DNA of 13,547 bases, from assembly GCA_947572405.1 (NCBI GenBank), contig CANPBV010000036.1, forward strand, positions 1 to 13,547, read 5' to 3'. Under the pieces are notes generated by a model. That model made no database searches, was not told the origin of the DNA, and was given only the letters and a program-made list of their open reading frames with translations. Positions 1-8,141 of this stretch are shown one piece after another. The translations under genes were made by a program, and so were the position numbers. Positions within the stretch are counted from its first letter, which is position 1; each line of letters starts with the position of its first letter. Source of the DNA: an uncultured Mycoplasmatota bacterium. Its GTDB lineage: Bacteria; Bacillota_I; Bacilli_A; RF39; UBA660.

Positions 1-846
1 CGGATCTTCTTCATTGATTTGATATGTAAATCCTTCTACTTTGTTTGGTTTTATTGCTGATACATTGATTAAGACCTCTTGTTCTTTTACATAATTTGTT
101 TCTGGTTCTGTCATTGTGATCACTGGGGTCATATCTATTACTTCAACTGTTCTTGTTACACTTACTGTCTTTCCATCATTGGATGTTGTATAAGTGAGAA
201 TATAAGTCCCAATCTCACTGGTATCTATACTTTCTACAACCTCATCATTCTTTTTGATTTCAATTGTATATTCCAATTTTTCTCCCAATCTTGTTCTCGC
301 TATGGCTCCTAATTCTATGTAAGGTTCATTTAAACCTACATAGATAATAGAATCTCCATTTAAAAAGATTCTTGGTTCTGATTTACTATGATCTGGTATT
401 TTTCCATCTTCATTTGGTTTTATTACAATATCATCTTCTGGCCCATTTGCACAATATTCTTTATTACATATATTTTCTATATGGATAATCCCATCTCCAT
501 CTATATAAATAAATCCATTTCCATCAATCATACCATTGATTAATACTTCTTCATCCCTTGTTTTATCATTTACTGTAAGTAAAGTCAAATCCCTTTTTTC
601 ATAGAAATATTCTCTAGGTGCAATAAAAGAATCATCCGAATAATCTATCCTTACAGATTCTATTAATCCATCAATACTTCTTTCAAATGTTGACTTTGAA
701 CTTTTACGAATGGTCCCTATTACAAGTGGACTTACGATTAATGCGATCACTCCTATTATAACAATAACTACTAATAGTTCTATTAAGGTAAATGCCTTAT
801 TTTTCCTAAGCCCCCCCCCCCGGTTGCAATCAGCTAATCTCGTCAT
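1..846 (-). CDS. Prepilin-like surface protein with Ig-like repeats, 3' end outside window, poly-G tract in leader
   Basis: The frame is open from an ATG at 846 to the window edge (282 codons, no stop seen). The start is supported by a GAGAGG ribosome binding site about 8 bases upstream. The protein opens with an unusual leader, MTRLADCNRGGGLRKNK, followed by the class III prepilin motif AFTLIELLVVIVIIGVIALI, with Glu at the usual +5 position. Such leaders are cut by a prepilin peptidase and the hydrophobic helix anchors the protein or assembles it into a pilus. A region near residues 150-235 (from PRIFLNGDSIIYVGLNEPY to VTRTVEVID) has the spacing of DUF5011-type bacterial Ig-like domains. 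A second such domain seems to begin after it (TPVITMTEPETNY). Four residues (Arg-Gly-Gly-Gly) are encoded by the homopolymer at 811-821, so expression may be phase variable. The class is clear; exact function and total length cannot be told. Confidence 0.85.
   Translation of the reverse strand, partial: MTRLADCNRGGGLRKNKAFTLIELLVVIVIIGVIALIVSPLVIGTIRKSSKSTFERSIDGLIESVRIDYSDDSFIAPREYFYEKRDLTLLTVNDKTRDEEVLINGMIDGNGFIYIDGDGIIHIENICNKEYCANGPEDDIVIKPNEDGKIPDHSKSEPRIFLNGDSIIYVGLNEPYIELGAIARTRLGEKLEYTIEIKKNDEVVESIDTSEIGTYILTYTTSNDGKTVSVTRTVEVIDMTPVITMTEPETNYVKEQEVLINVSAIKPNKVEGFTYQINEEDP
811..821 (-). repeat. Poly-G (11) homopolymer inside prepilin leader codons
   Basis: Eleven consecutive C on the plus strand read as eleven G in the sense strand of the prepilin gene, codons 9-12. 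In this AT-rich window no other homopolymer of G or C comes near this length. With 11 G the frame continues into AFTLIELL. With 12 G the next codons are GCT TAG (stop). With 10 G the frame reaches TAA after about eight codons. No ATG lies between the tract and the prepilin helix that would rescue it. This is the form of a contingency locus. An assembly length error is the main alternative. Confidence 0.85.
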
Positions 847-1064
847 TTTTTATTACCTCTCTATTCTTTTTTATTTTATCAAACTATTTTTTCCTATTTT
901 TATTTTGTAACTACTTTGCTACAAATATTCATTTCGTTTTACAAAAAATTTGACAAACATATACTATAGAAAAATCAATATAAAATACATACTATTTAAA
1001 ATCCAAAATACCATTTTGTTCAATTCAACTCCAATATCTAAAAGCTTCAATTTTATAAATAACT
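847..1064. other. Intergenic stretch between spoIIR and the prepilin gene
   Basis: This holds the leader of the prepilin gene (ribosome binding site near 853-859). A weak inverted repeat at 1004-1018 (CAAAAT, loop, ATTTTG) could end spoIIR transcription but has only a poor U-tract. The stretch is extremely AT-rich. I could not assign a convincing -35/-10 pair, although TTGTCA occurs near 950 on the minus strand. Confidence 0.4.
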
Positions 1065-1586
1065 TTACATAAATTTATCTATCATCTCTGCCACAAATGA
1101 CTTATACTCTACCTCTGTACTTTCTTCTGCTTCTATTAAACAAAGAGGCGGAAATAATACACACCACCAGTTATCCCCTTCTCCACTTCCTAACGTAATT
1201 AACAAAGATTCATACATACCAGCATGATATGTAACCCCTTTATATTGTTTTTCTGGAAAATAATTTTGTCCAAAATGAACTTGATACGTTAAAGGATATT
1301 TTTCTGTTACCAATAATTGTTTTACTTTCGTTTCTATACTTGGAAGTTCTAATATTATTTTCTCCCTTGCTTCCTTACTCCCCTTGGTATCCTTTAAAAG
1401 ATTATACATCTCCTTTTGGACCAAATCTCTGACTTTCCCTTTTACAGCTTGATCATATTCACTATTACTATTCGCTAAAACTCGTAATCTAATCGCATCA
1501 TCTGGTATTAACTTTTCCGCACTCACATGTCCAACAACAACATAAAAAAGCAAAATAGCAAATATAAAAATAATTGTTTTTTTCAT
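1065..1586 (-). CDS. spoIIR: Stage II sporulation protein R
   Basis: A 173-aa protein from the ATG at 1586. It starts with a secretion signal (MKKTIIFIFAILLFYVVVGH, then VSA), followed by the SpoIIR core: IPDDAIRLRVLANSNSEYDQ, then VKGKVRDLVQ, and a C-terminal part with YHAGMYESLLITLGSGEGDN followed by WWCVLFPPLCL. In Bacillus subtilis SpoIIR is made in the forespore under sigma-F, crosses the membrane and triggers SpoIIGA to process pro-sigma-E in the mother cell. The frame can be extended to 1640, but that would add a charged stretch ahead of the signal peptide and lacks a ribosome binding site. The site AGAAGGGA lies before 1586. A terminator-like hairpin sits between rlmH and this start, so the gene may be expressed apart from the operon upstream. 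Its presence points to a sporulating or recently sporulating lineage. Confidence 0.93.
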   Translation of the reverse strand: MKKTIIFIFAILLFYVVVGHVSAEKLIPDDAIRLRVLANSNSEYDQAVKGKVRDLVQKEMYNLLKDTKGSKEAREKIILELPSIETKVKQLLVTEKYPLTYQVHFGQNYFPEKQYKGVTYHAGMYESLLITLGSGEGDNWWCVLFPPLCLIEAEESTEVEYKSFVAEMIDKFM

Positions 1587-1627
1587 AAAAAAATCGTCCC
1601 TTCTATTTCTTTCTGGACGATTTTTTT
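1587..1627 (-). terminator. Intrinsic terminator after rlmH, overlapping the spoIIR ribosome binding site
   Basis: On the minus strand, A-rich sequence plus TCGTCC pairs with GGACGA plus a run of seven T, with a loop of about 15 nt. The arms are 1587-1599 and 1615-1627. The rlmH stop is only 14 bases before it. The T-run ends directly at the spoIIR ATG, and the spoIIR Shine-Dalgarno (AGAAGGGA) lies in the loop and 3' arm. By symmetry it could also act on the plus strand, though no plus-strand gene faces it. Confidence 0.75.
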
Positions 1628-1640
1628 TTATTTTATTCAT

Positions 1641-2096
1641 TTATTTGTGATAAGTTTCATGATTTTGAATTTTATAGCACCGATACAATTGTTCTAATAA
1701 TAAGATTCTAAATAACTGATGTGGAAATGTTAACTTAGAAAAAGACAAGGAAAAATTGGCCCTTTTCTTCATTTCCTCATGTAGACCATACGATCCTCCT
1801 ATCACAAATACAATATTAGAATGTGATAAAAAAATGGATTCTATTTTTTCACTTAATTCTACAGAAGAAAGTTCATTTCCTCCTATATCCATTGTAATAA
1901 CATAGTCTTTGCTATCAATTTGTTTGATTAATAAATTTTTTTCTTTTTCTAATATTGTAGGGATGTGATCTCCTTCAAAGTCTGTTACTTCTACAATAGA
2001 AAGTTTTGTATATTTTGATAATCGCTTCTGGTACTCCTCTAAAGCTTCCCTCCAATATTTTTCTTTCATCTTTCCAACACATAGTATTTTTATCAT
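1641..2096 (-). CDS. rlmH: 23S rRNA (pseudouridine1915-N3)-methyltransferase RlmH
   Basis: A 151-aa SPOUT-fold methyltransferase, close to the usual family length of about 155-160. The N terminus (MIKILCVGKMKEKYW), the SAM-binding knot segment FVIGGSYGLHEE near residues 97-108, the segment LTFPHQLFRILLLEQLYR and the C-terminal end IQNHETYHK all match RlmH. It methylates pseudouridine 1915 in helix 69 of 23S rRNA as a homodimer, acting on assembled 70S ribosomes. Its ATG overlaps the walJ stop by four bases, so the two are translationally coupled. walJ-rlmH adjacency is usual in Firmicutes. Confidence 0.96.
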   Translation of the reverse strand: MIKILCVGKMKEKYWREALEEYQKRLSKYTKLSIVEVTDFEGDHIPTILEKEKNLLIKQIDSKDYVITMDIGGNELSSVELSEKIESIFLSHSNIVFVIGGSYGLHEEMKKRANFSLSFSKLTFPHQLFRILLLEQLYRCYKIQNHETYHK

Positions 2097-2857
2097 ACTT
2101 CAATCACATCCGTACGTTCATTCTGCTTGGCAATATAGATAGATTCTACTTCTTTTTGATGTTTTAACAACGTTTGTTCTAATGTTTCTAAAGCCTTTTC
2201 TGGAGTATTATTCTCTTCACTCAAATGGATTAAAATAATTTTCTTTGTTTTTTCTCCCATAAAATTGGCTACATAATTAGAACAATCTCTATTGGATAAA
2301 TGGCCAATATCCCCTAATATTCTCTGTTTTACATGATAAGGATAACTTCCATTCATTAACATTTCTACATCATGATTACTTTCAATGATATATAAATCTT
2401 TATTTTTCAGTTTATTATGATTTTTGATATTAATATATCCTGTATCCGTAATATATACTATAGACGTATTTCTACTTGATAAGATATATCCGTTTGAATC
2501 AGGTGCATCATGAGAGGTTTTAAAAATTTCTATATTTAAATCATCCATTTCAAAATTGCGATCAACTATTTCATAATTCAGAATTGGAAACATCGTTTTT
2601 AATTCTTCGTATATTACAGAAGTCAAATACAGCTTTACTTGATATTTCTTTATGAAAATTCGGATACCGCTAATATGATCTGTATGGGTATGGGTAATTA
2701 AAATTCCTTTTATATCGTGTGGATCAATCCCGATATCTTTTAACTTTTTTTCTACATGCAAAGAGGTAGTACCTATATCGATTAAAAGCTTGGTTTTCTC
2801 TGTTTCAATATAGGTACAATTTCCCTTTGAACCACTTGCTAATACACAGATTTTCAT
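2093..2857 (-). CDS. walJ: WalJ/YycJ-type metallo-beta-lactamase-fold hydrolase
   Basis: A 254-aa protein with the metallo-beta-lactamase metal motif HTHTDH at residues 56-61, an N terminus of YycJ type (CVLASGSKGNCTYIET), and the YycJ signature GHLSNRDC farther on. Other metal ligands are likely in LIDIG (30s), SHDAPDSNGYI and ESNHD. Family members are probable phosphodiesterases or exonucleases linked to DNA replication and cell-wall homeostasis in Gram-positives. The true substrate is not settled. The ATG overlaps the last base of the upstream peptidase stop (TAATG), indicating coupling. The walRK kinase/regulator genes that often precede it are not present; a cell-wall peptidase gene stands there instead. 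Confidence 0.9.
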   Translation of the reverse strand: MKICVLASGSKGNCTYIETEKTKLLIDIGTTSLHVEKKLKDIGIDPHDIKGILITHTHTDHISGIRIFIKKYQVKLYLTSVIYEELKTMFPILNYEIVDRNFEMDDLNIEIFKTSHDAPDSNGYILSSRNTSIVYITDTGYINIKNHNKLKNKDLYIIESNHDVEMLMNGSYPYHVKQRILGDIGHLSNRDCSNYVANFMGEKTKKIILIHLSEENNTPEKALETLEQTLLKHQKEVESIYIAKQNERTDVIEV

Positions 2858-4353
2858 TAATAGAAGTTAAGCGGGTTTTGAGATCTACTACCATTTCGAT
2901 ATGGAAATCCATACCAAATTCCAAAATGAACATGTGGTCCTGTTGCCCATCCTGTATCTCCTACTAATCCTATTTTTGATCCACGTGCTACTCCTTGATC
3001 TTTTTGAACGAGTATTTTTGACATATGACCATAATAAGTATAATACCCATTGTTGTGATTAATAATTACATAATTACCATTCATATAATTATAACTTGCT
3101 ACTTCTACTGTTCCGTTATTAGCAGCATAAATTGGAGAGCCATATCCCGTTCCAGCAATATCAACAGCATCATGTAATTCACGTTGTCCATTAATTGGAT
3201 TAATTCGCCAAGCATAATAAGATGTAATCGTCCAACCACTATTTGTTGGCCAATACCAAGAAGTTAGTGAACCAACAGATGGAATATAATGAGTTCCTCT
3301 TCTGATAACTTCATTAATAGGAGCCTTTAAGATCTCTTTTCCTTTTGGTTCAATGTAGTTAATTTCTCCATTCACATATTTCATATTTTGCGAAACACGA
3401 TCTAATCCCTTTTCTCCTTTGGTTTCTACAAATTCTTCCCCTAGCATCATATCATCATCTTGTATAATTTCCTGTCCATAATTACTTTCATGGTCTTCTA
3501 CCGAATACACAATTTTTACAACACTAAGTTGGGGATTCGTAATACCTATTACAACTTCTTGATTGGGATATAACAAACTATTTTCACTTGTAAATTCTGG
3601 ATTTGATATTAGAAATTCTCCAACACTAATCCGATTATTGAAAGCAATTTTATCAATTGTATCTCCCATTTGAACAATATATTTTTTTGTTGAACTATCT
3701 TTTCCAAATACCAAATCATGCGTTAAATCTGTAGCAGAAGTATAAATTTCTTCAGTAACGGGAATTTTCATTTCTTTAATTGTTTTATCCCCATCAATAT
3801 AAATATCAGTAATAATACTTCCAGTTGTATCAATTGGGATCTGTAAATCATTTTTATAAGTTTCGTATTGTTCTTCCCCAACAAATATTTTGATTGTTTC
3901 TTCCGCTGCTTCTCTAAATATTTCTTCATTCAATACATAATATCTATTAATTTTTTCTTCTGTTTTATTTTCTTCCTCTGCTGAAGCGACAGTTTGCCTA
4001 ACTGTTACTTGATAGCCCTTAATTGTAAAAGGTCTTTCCTCTTTTATTTTATTATAAATAGTTTTTACAGAATCTACTTTTTTATCATAAGTTGTTATTT
4101 TTTTTATTTCTAGCCCATCAGGGGCATATACATTGTCTACATTATATTTTCGTTTAATCTGACTGCCCTCTTCATCAATATAGCGTTCTAAAGCTTTTCT
4201 TGATTTAATTACTCCAATCACTTCATCATCAAGATATACTTGATAATAGGCGTTTGGTTCACTTAAATTTTTATAATTAAATCCTAATAAGAAAACAGAA
4301 CTACCTATTAAAATACATGTCATTATAATTCCAAATTTTTTCAAGTTTTCCAC
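2857..4353 (-). CDS. Membrane-anchored or secreted M23 peptidase with LysM and G5 domains
   Basis: A 498-aa protein. Residues 7-25 form a membrane anchor or signal segment (FGIIMTCILIGSSVFLLGF). LysM lies near 224-270 (YIVQMGDTIDKIAF to LLYPNQEVVIG) and a G5-like domain near 277-355. The M23 peptidase domain spans about 370-498, with zinc ligands H394 and D398 (HDAVD), H443 (YGHM) and H474/H476 (GPHVHFG). The glycyl-glycine type endopeptidase fold cuts peptidoglycan cross-links, and LysM and G5 bind the wall. The catalytic HxxxD and HxH residues are intact, so it should be active rather than a degenerate LytM regulator. It sits three bases after dnaB and overlaps walJ by one base. Domain order resembles SpoIIQ/YebA-type wall remodelling enzymes of spore formers, but I cannot assign a specific gene. 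Confidence 0.92.
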   Translation of the reverse strand: MENLKKFGIIMTCILIGSSVFLLGFNYKNLSEPNAYYQVYLDDEVIGVIKSRKALERYIDEEGSQIKRKYNVDNVYAPDGLEIKKITTYDKKVDSVKTIYNKIKEERPFTIKGYQVTVRQTVASAEEENKTEEKINRYYVLNEEIFREAAEETIKIFVGEEQYETYKNDLQIPIDTTGSIITDIYIDGDKTIKEMKIPVTEEIYTSATDLTHDLVFGKDSSTKKYIVQMGDTIDKIAFNNRISVGEFLISNPEFTSENSLLYPNQEVVIGITNPQLSVVKIVYSVEDHESNYGQEIIQDDDMMLGEEFVETKGEKGLDRVSQNMKYVNGEINYIEPKGKEILKAPINEVIRRGTHYIPSVGSLTSWYWPTNSGWTITSYYAWRINPINGQRELHDAVDIAGTGYGSPIYAANNGTVEVASYNYMNGNYVIINHNNGYYTYYGHMSKILVQKDQGVARGSKIGLVGDTGWATGPHVHFGIWYGFPYRNGSRSQNPLNFY

Positions 4354-4356
4354 CTA

Positions 4357-5697
4357 CTATTCTTCTCTATTTGTCATGTTGACAAATGTACTGGTATTTC
4401 TTCTAAAAATCAAATCGATGGTAGTTGTTGGCCCATTACGATGTTTCGCAATAATAAATTCACTTTTACTTGTATTTTCATCAATGGAAACCTGTTTTGT
4501 ATAATAATCATCACGATATAAGAATGCTACAATATCAGCATCTTGCTCAATGGAACCAGACTCTCTCAAATCACTTAATAGTGGTCTTTTATCGTCACGA
4601 CTATCAACACTACGGGAAAGTTGGGCCAAAGCAATCACAGGGATTTCAAGTTCCATTGCTAGTGTTTTTAAGGAACGAGAAATTTCAGATACTTCTTGTT
4701 GTCTATTTCCAGCATATCTTACAGAACCACTGATCAATTGCAAATAGTCGATGATTACAATTCCTAAACCATCTTCTGAACTTGCCAATCTTCTACATTT
4801 TGCGCGAATCTCACTCATAGTCATTCCTGGGGTATCATCCATAAAAATTTTGACATCGGATAATCTACTAATTGCTTCATTAACCCTTTTCCAATCATCA
4901 TGTTCTAAACGTCCTGCAGAAAGCTTTCGCCCATCGATTTGTCCAACTGAAGATAGCATTCTTGTTGCAAGTTGTTCTGCTCCCATTTCCATATTAAATA
5001 GAGCTACGCTTGTATTATTTGCTTGTGCGATATTAACTGCTAAATTCACTGCCATTGCTGTTTTTCCCATTGCTGGTCGTGCAGCTATAATAATTAATTC
5101 ATTCGAATGAAGCCCACTTGTGACCTTATCCAAATCATAAAATCCAGTTGCTAATCCTGTTACTTCTCCTTTATGTTTTGACAATTTATCCAAATTCGCC
5201 TGGGTCTTTAATAAAACTTCTTGTAGAGTTCTAAATTCTGACCCCTTTCTCGTTTTTACAACACCTAAAATTCTTCGCTCTGCATTATCCAATATTTCAC
5301 TTAAATCTTCACTTGCATTATATCCATTTGTAACAATTTCAGTAGCTTCCTGTATCAATCTTCTTAAAATTGCTTTTTCACTAACAATATTAATATATTC
5401 ATCAACATTAGCTGCCGTTGGAACACTGTTAATAACTTCCATTAAATATTCGACATCACCGATTTGTTTTAACCATCCCCGGTTAGATAACTCATCTGTT
5501 ACAATCGTTAAATCAATAGGTACATTTTTTTCTAACAATTCACTAAATACTGTAAATATTTTAGCATGTGCGTCTAAATAAAATAAATCACTGTTTAACG
5601 ATTCTACTCCCTTTTGGAGCGCATATTTTGACAAAAACATAGAACCTAGTACAGACTGTTCTGCATCTAAGTTATGTGGCATCACTTTTTCTGCCAT
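4357..5697 (-). CDS. dnaB: Replicative DNA helicase DnaB (DnaC in Bacillus nomenclature)
   Basis: A 446-aa hexameric replicative helicase, normal length for the family. The N-terminal DnaB domain starts MPHNLDAEQSVLGSM. The linker ends near residue 180, and the RecA-like domain has Walker A ARPAMGKT at 206-213, the segment NMEMGAEQLATRML and Walker B GIVIIDYLQLI near 314-324. The arginine-finger region AKHRNGPT follows near the C terminus. There is no intein in the usual insertion sites. It unwinds DNA ahead of the fork and binds DnaG primase. The gene follows rplI, the common Firmicute order. Confidence 0.97.
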   Translation of the reverse strand: MAEKVMPHNLDAEQSVLGSMFLSKYALQKGVESLNSDLFYLDAHAKIFTVFSELLEKNVPIDLTIVTDELSNRGWLKQIGDVEYLMEVINSVPTAANVDEYINIVSEKAILRRLIQEATEIVTNGYNASEDLSEILDNAERRILGVVKTRKGSEFRTLQEVLLKTQANLDKLSKHKGEVTGLATGFYDLDKVTSGLHSNELIIIAARPAMGKTAMAVNLAVNIAQANNTSVALFNMEMGAEQLATRMLSSVGQIDGRKLSAGRLEHDDWKRVNEAISRLSDVKIFMDDTPGMTMSEIRAKCRRLASSEDGLGIVIIDYLQLISGSVRYAGNRQQEVSEISRSLKTLAMELEIPVIALAQLSRSVDSRDDKRPLLSDLRESGSIEQDADIVAFLYRDDYYTKQVSIDENTSKSEFIIAKHRNGPTTTIDLIFRRNTSTFVNMTNREE

Positions 5698-5706
5698 ATT
5701 ATCACC

Positions 5707-6153
5707 TTATTTCTGTTTTACCAACTTTATTTTTACAGTTGCGATTACTTTTTTATGTAATATAATCTTTATCTGATGAACACCTAAACTAGTTAACCCA
5801 CTATCTATTTCAATTGCCTTTTTATCAATTTCATAACCAAGACGTTTTAATTCTGAAACAATTTGTTTTGAACTGACACTTCCAAAAACACGATCTTGTT
5901 CCCCTGTTTTTACAGGTATTTCAACAGTTATTTTTTCCAATTTTTGTTTTAATTGTTCACAGTCTTTCAATTTTAAATTTTCCTGTAATTCCGCTTCTGC
6001 TTGTTCTTTTTTTAAACGATTAACCCCAGTATTAGTTGCTTGAACGGCATAACCATTTTTTATTAGAAAATTCATTCCATATCCATCTTTAACTTCTTTT
6101 ATTTCCCCCTTTTTACCTTGATTTTTCACATCTTTCAAAAATATTACTTTCAT
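5707..6153 (-). CDS. rplI: 50S ribosomal protein L9
   Basis: 148 aa, the standard length. The N-terminal rRNA-binding domain (MKVIFLKDVKNQGKKGEIKE, then VKDGYGMNFLI) is followed by a charged connecting helix (about 42-75) and the C-terminal domain with FGSVSSKQIVSELK. L9 binds domain V of 23S rRNA at the base of the L1 stalk and helps keep reading frame. It is 9 bases upstream of dnaB and 10 bases downstream of the DHH gene, with a good AGGTG site before its ATG. Confidence 0.97.
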   Translation of the reverse strand: MKVIFLKDVKNQGKKGEIKEVKDGYGMNFLIKNGYAVQATNTGVNRLKKEQAEAELQENLKLKDCEQLKQKLEKITVEIPVKTGEQDRVFGSVSSKQIVSELKRLGYEIDKKAIEIDSGLTSLGVHQIKIILHKKVIATVKIKLVKQK

Positions 6154-6163
6154 ATTTTCACCT

Positions 6164-7132
6164 CTAATTCACAATTTTTAAAATTTTATCTTTTACTTCA
6201 ATTATAGTTTTATTGAATAATTGGGCTGCGGCATCTGTTAAATGTCCTCCCCCTCCTAAAGCACTCATAATTTCTTCCACATTCACATTTCCTAATGATC
6301 TTGCACTTACTCCTATAATATTTTTTCCCAATCTTCCGATCGTAAAAGAGGCTTCTACTTTATCAAATTGTAATAATTGTTCCGCTATTTCGGCTAGATC
6401 TTTCGGAGTATAAATAGAGTCATCCATAATACAAAGGGCCATATTCTCATTAATCATTTCACTTTTATTCACAAAATAACTTCTTTTCAAATAAGCTTCT
6501 TTTGTTTCTTTTAACAGTTCTTGTTTTAAAATTGAATTTGCCCCCATAGAAGTTAGCATTGCTGCTGCCTCGTATGTTTTCTCTGTTGTTTTTAGTTTAT
6601 AATTACTGGTATCAATTTCCATTCCCGTTATCATAATAGTTGCGATTACTGGATTTACGTTTTTATTTAGGTATTTTAAATAATATACCATGAATTCTGT
6701 AACACTAGAAATACTAGAATTAATATAAGAAAGTTCGGTCTCTTTAATATAATTAGTTCCTTTGATATGGTGATCCAATATAATTACATGTTTACTATTT
6801 TCTAATAGTTTTTTACTTTCTACCATTTCCGCTTTATGTACATCTAGTATAATCAACAAAGAATTTTCCATCTGTTTTTGCAAGACTGTTGTTTCTTTTG
6901 TAAGATTCACTTCTATCTTATTTTTTTGTAATAATTCATACATTTTTACAACAGATCTATCTTTTTGCTCTTCTGCATCAATAATATAACATTCCTTTTT
7001 AAAAGAGGTTATAATTTTATACAAACAAATAGATGCCCCCAATCCATCTAAATCTGGATTTTTATGTGTCATAATATAAATGATATCATATTTCTTTATA
7101 GTTTCTGTTAATGTATGAAAAACATCTATCAT
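6164..7132 (-). CDS. DHH/DHHA1 phosphodiesterase, stand-alone form of the GdpP catalytic module
   Basis: A 322-aa protein with the DHH catalytic residues in order: H23, D27 and D29 (THKNPDLDG), D97 (LDVHK), D120-H121-H122 (LDHH) and D174 (MEIDTS). The DHHA1 substrate loop GGGGH is at 293-297. The DHH-DHHA1 order and the position directly before rplI-dnaB are those of GdpP (YybT), which hydrolyses c-di-AMP. GdpP is normally about 650 aa with two membrane helices, a PAS and a degenerate GGDEF domain, and all of these are missing here. The sequence could instead act like NrnA on nanoRNA and pAp, or on both. The start has AGAGGTGA seven bases upstream and a good promoter, so this is a true start and not a gene broken off at its 5' end. 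Confidence 0.88.
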   Translation of the reverse strand: MIDVFHTLTETIKKYDIIYIMTHKNPDLDGLGASICLYKIITSFKKECYIIDAEEQKDRSVVKMYELLQKNKIEVNLTKETTVLQKQMENSLLIILDVHKAEMVESKKLLENSKHVIILDHHIKGTNYIKETELSYINSSISSVTEFMVYYLKYLNKNVNPVIATIMITGMEIDTSNYKLKTTEKTYEAAAMLTSMGANSILKQELLKETKEAYLKRSYFVNKSEMINENMALCIMDDSIYTPKDLAEIAEQLLQFDKVEASFTIGRLGKNIIGVSARSLGNVNVEEIMSALGGGGHLTDAAAQLFNKTIIEVKDKILKIVN

Positions 7133-7157
7133 AGTTTCACCTCTTTATCTCAAAAAT

Positions 7158-7186
7158 ATTATACTATAAATTATGTTCTATGTCTT
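7158..7186 (-). promoter_or_regulatory. Sigma-A-type promoter for the DHH-rplI-dnaB operon
   Basis: On the minus strand the -35 is AAGACA (7181-7186), the spacer is 17 bases, and the -10 is a perfect TATAAT (7158-7163). Transcription should start near 7151, giving a short leader with the AGAGGTGA ribosome binding site before the ATG at 7132. It lies just after the whiA terminator, so the operon is independently driven. Confidence 0.7.
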
Positions 7187-7187
7187 T

Positions 7188-7222
7188 AGAAAAAGAAAAG
7201 AAAATAAGGTTTCCCTATTTTC
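7188..7222 (-). terminator. Intrinsic terminator overlapping the whiA stop codon
   Basis: In the minus-strand transcript GAAAATAGGG (7213-7222) pairs with CCUUAUUUUC (7200-7209) with one G-U pair and a 3-nt loop. It is followed by a U-rich run (7188-7199). The whiA stop TAG at 7215-7217 lies inside the 5' arm, a compact end to the yvcK-whiA unit. Confidence 0.75.
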
Positions 7223-8141
7223 CGATTATTTTTAAATACATATCATGGATTTTTTTTAACCGATGATGCAAACCAGATTTTGTGATTGGCCTTCCCGTTT
7301 CGATACTAATGATTTCACTTAATTCTTGTAAGGAAGCCTCTGGATATTTTTTTCGGTATTTTGCCACTTCTTTTACTTTATCATCTAATAATTCAAATAC
7401 ATCAGCTTTTTCTAATTTTTCTATTTGTTTCACTTGCAAAGAAGCCGCCATAATCATTTTATCTACATTGGCTTGTTCGCAATTATTCAGTCGATTGGTC
7501 ATATTTTTATGATCTCTATAAATACGAATATCTTCATAGTATAAAAGGGCATTGGTAGCATTCATAATTCTTAAAAAATCACCAATTTTTTCGGCTTCTT
7601 TCAAATACACCATATATTTATTTTCTCGCTTAATATATTTGGCATTCAAATAAAAATGATTTAGAATTTTGCAAACAAATATTGCATATTTTTCGCTATC
7701 CACTAAAAACTCTAAATGATATCTTGATTTCTTTGGATCATTAATGCTCCCAATGGCTAAAAAAAGGCCTCTTAAATATGCTTTTTTTAAATCATTATCA
7801 GCAATAATATAATCCTTTGGAGCATCCAAATATATTTCTTCTTCTGTCAAACTTAAGTCATCTAGAATGAAATGTTTTTTATAAGTAGACTCTAACATAT
7901 AAATGAAATTTTTGTTATAATTATAACCTTTTCGAACGGTTATTTTTGAAGTTACTCCATATATATCTTTTAAAAGTCCAAATACTCTTCTAGCAACGTT
8001 AGAATTTTCCGTACTAATGCGAATGAAATTCTCTTTATAGTCTCCAATGTTTCTAATAATTGCAGACAATTCTGCTATATTTTCTGTTTCAATTGCATCT
8101 AATTTACTTACTTCATTTTTTACTGTACTTGTAAATGACAT
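7215..8141 (-). CDS. whiA: DNA-binding protein WhiA
   Basis: 308 aa, the usual WhiA length. The N-terminal part carries the LAGLIDADG-homing-endonuclease-like fold without nuclease function (around KKAYLRGLFLAIGSINDP, matching the family's RGAFLA-GSI motif). The C-terminal helix-turn-helix lies around ELSEIISIETGRPITKSGLH with HRLKKI after it. WhiA is a transcription factor controlling sporulation septation in Streptomyces and affecting division and chromosome segregation in Bacillus. The start codon follows the yvcK stop directly, so yvcK-whiA is a coupled unit, as in most Firmicutes. Confidence 0.95.
   Translation of the reverse strand: MSFTSTVKNEVSKLDAIETENIAELSAIIRNIGDYKENFIRISTENSNVARRVFGLLKDIYGVTSKITVRKGYNYNKNFIYMLESTYKKHFILDDLSLTEEEIYLDAPKDYIIADNDLKKAYLRGLFLAIGSINDPKKSRYHLEFLVDSEKYAIFVCKILNHFYLNAKYIKRENKYMVYLKEAEKIGDFLRIMNATNALLYYEDIRIYRDHKNMTNRLNNCEQANVDKMIMAASLQVKQIEKLEKADVFELLDDKVKEVAKYRKKYPEASLQELSEIISIETGRPITKSGLHHRLKKIHDMYLKIIGK

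Noticed and set aside
2857..4353. M23 protein as SpoIIQ
   Set aside because: Full HxxxD and HxH metal sites plus LysM and G5 domains and greater length; SpoIIQ is shorter and lacks a full metal site.
4470..5110. Plus-strand frames inside dnaB
   Set aside because: Antisense shadows of a well-conserved gene, without ribosome binding sites or family features.
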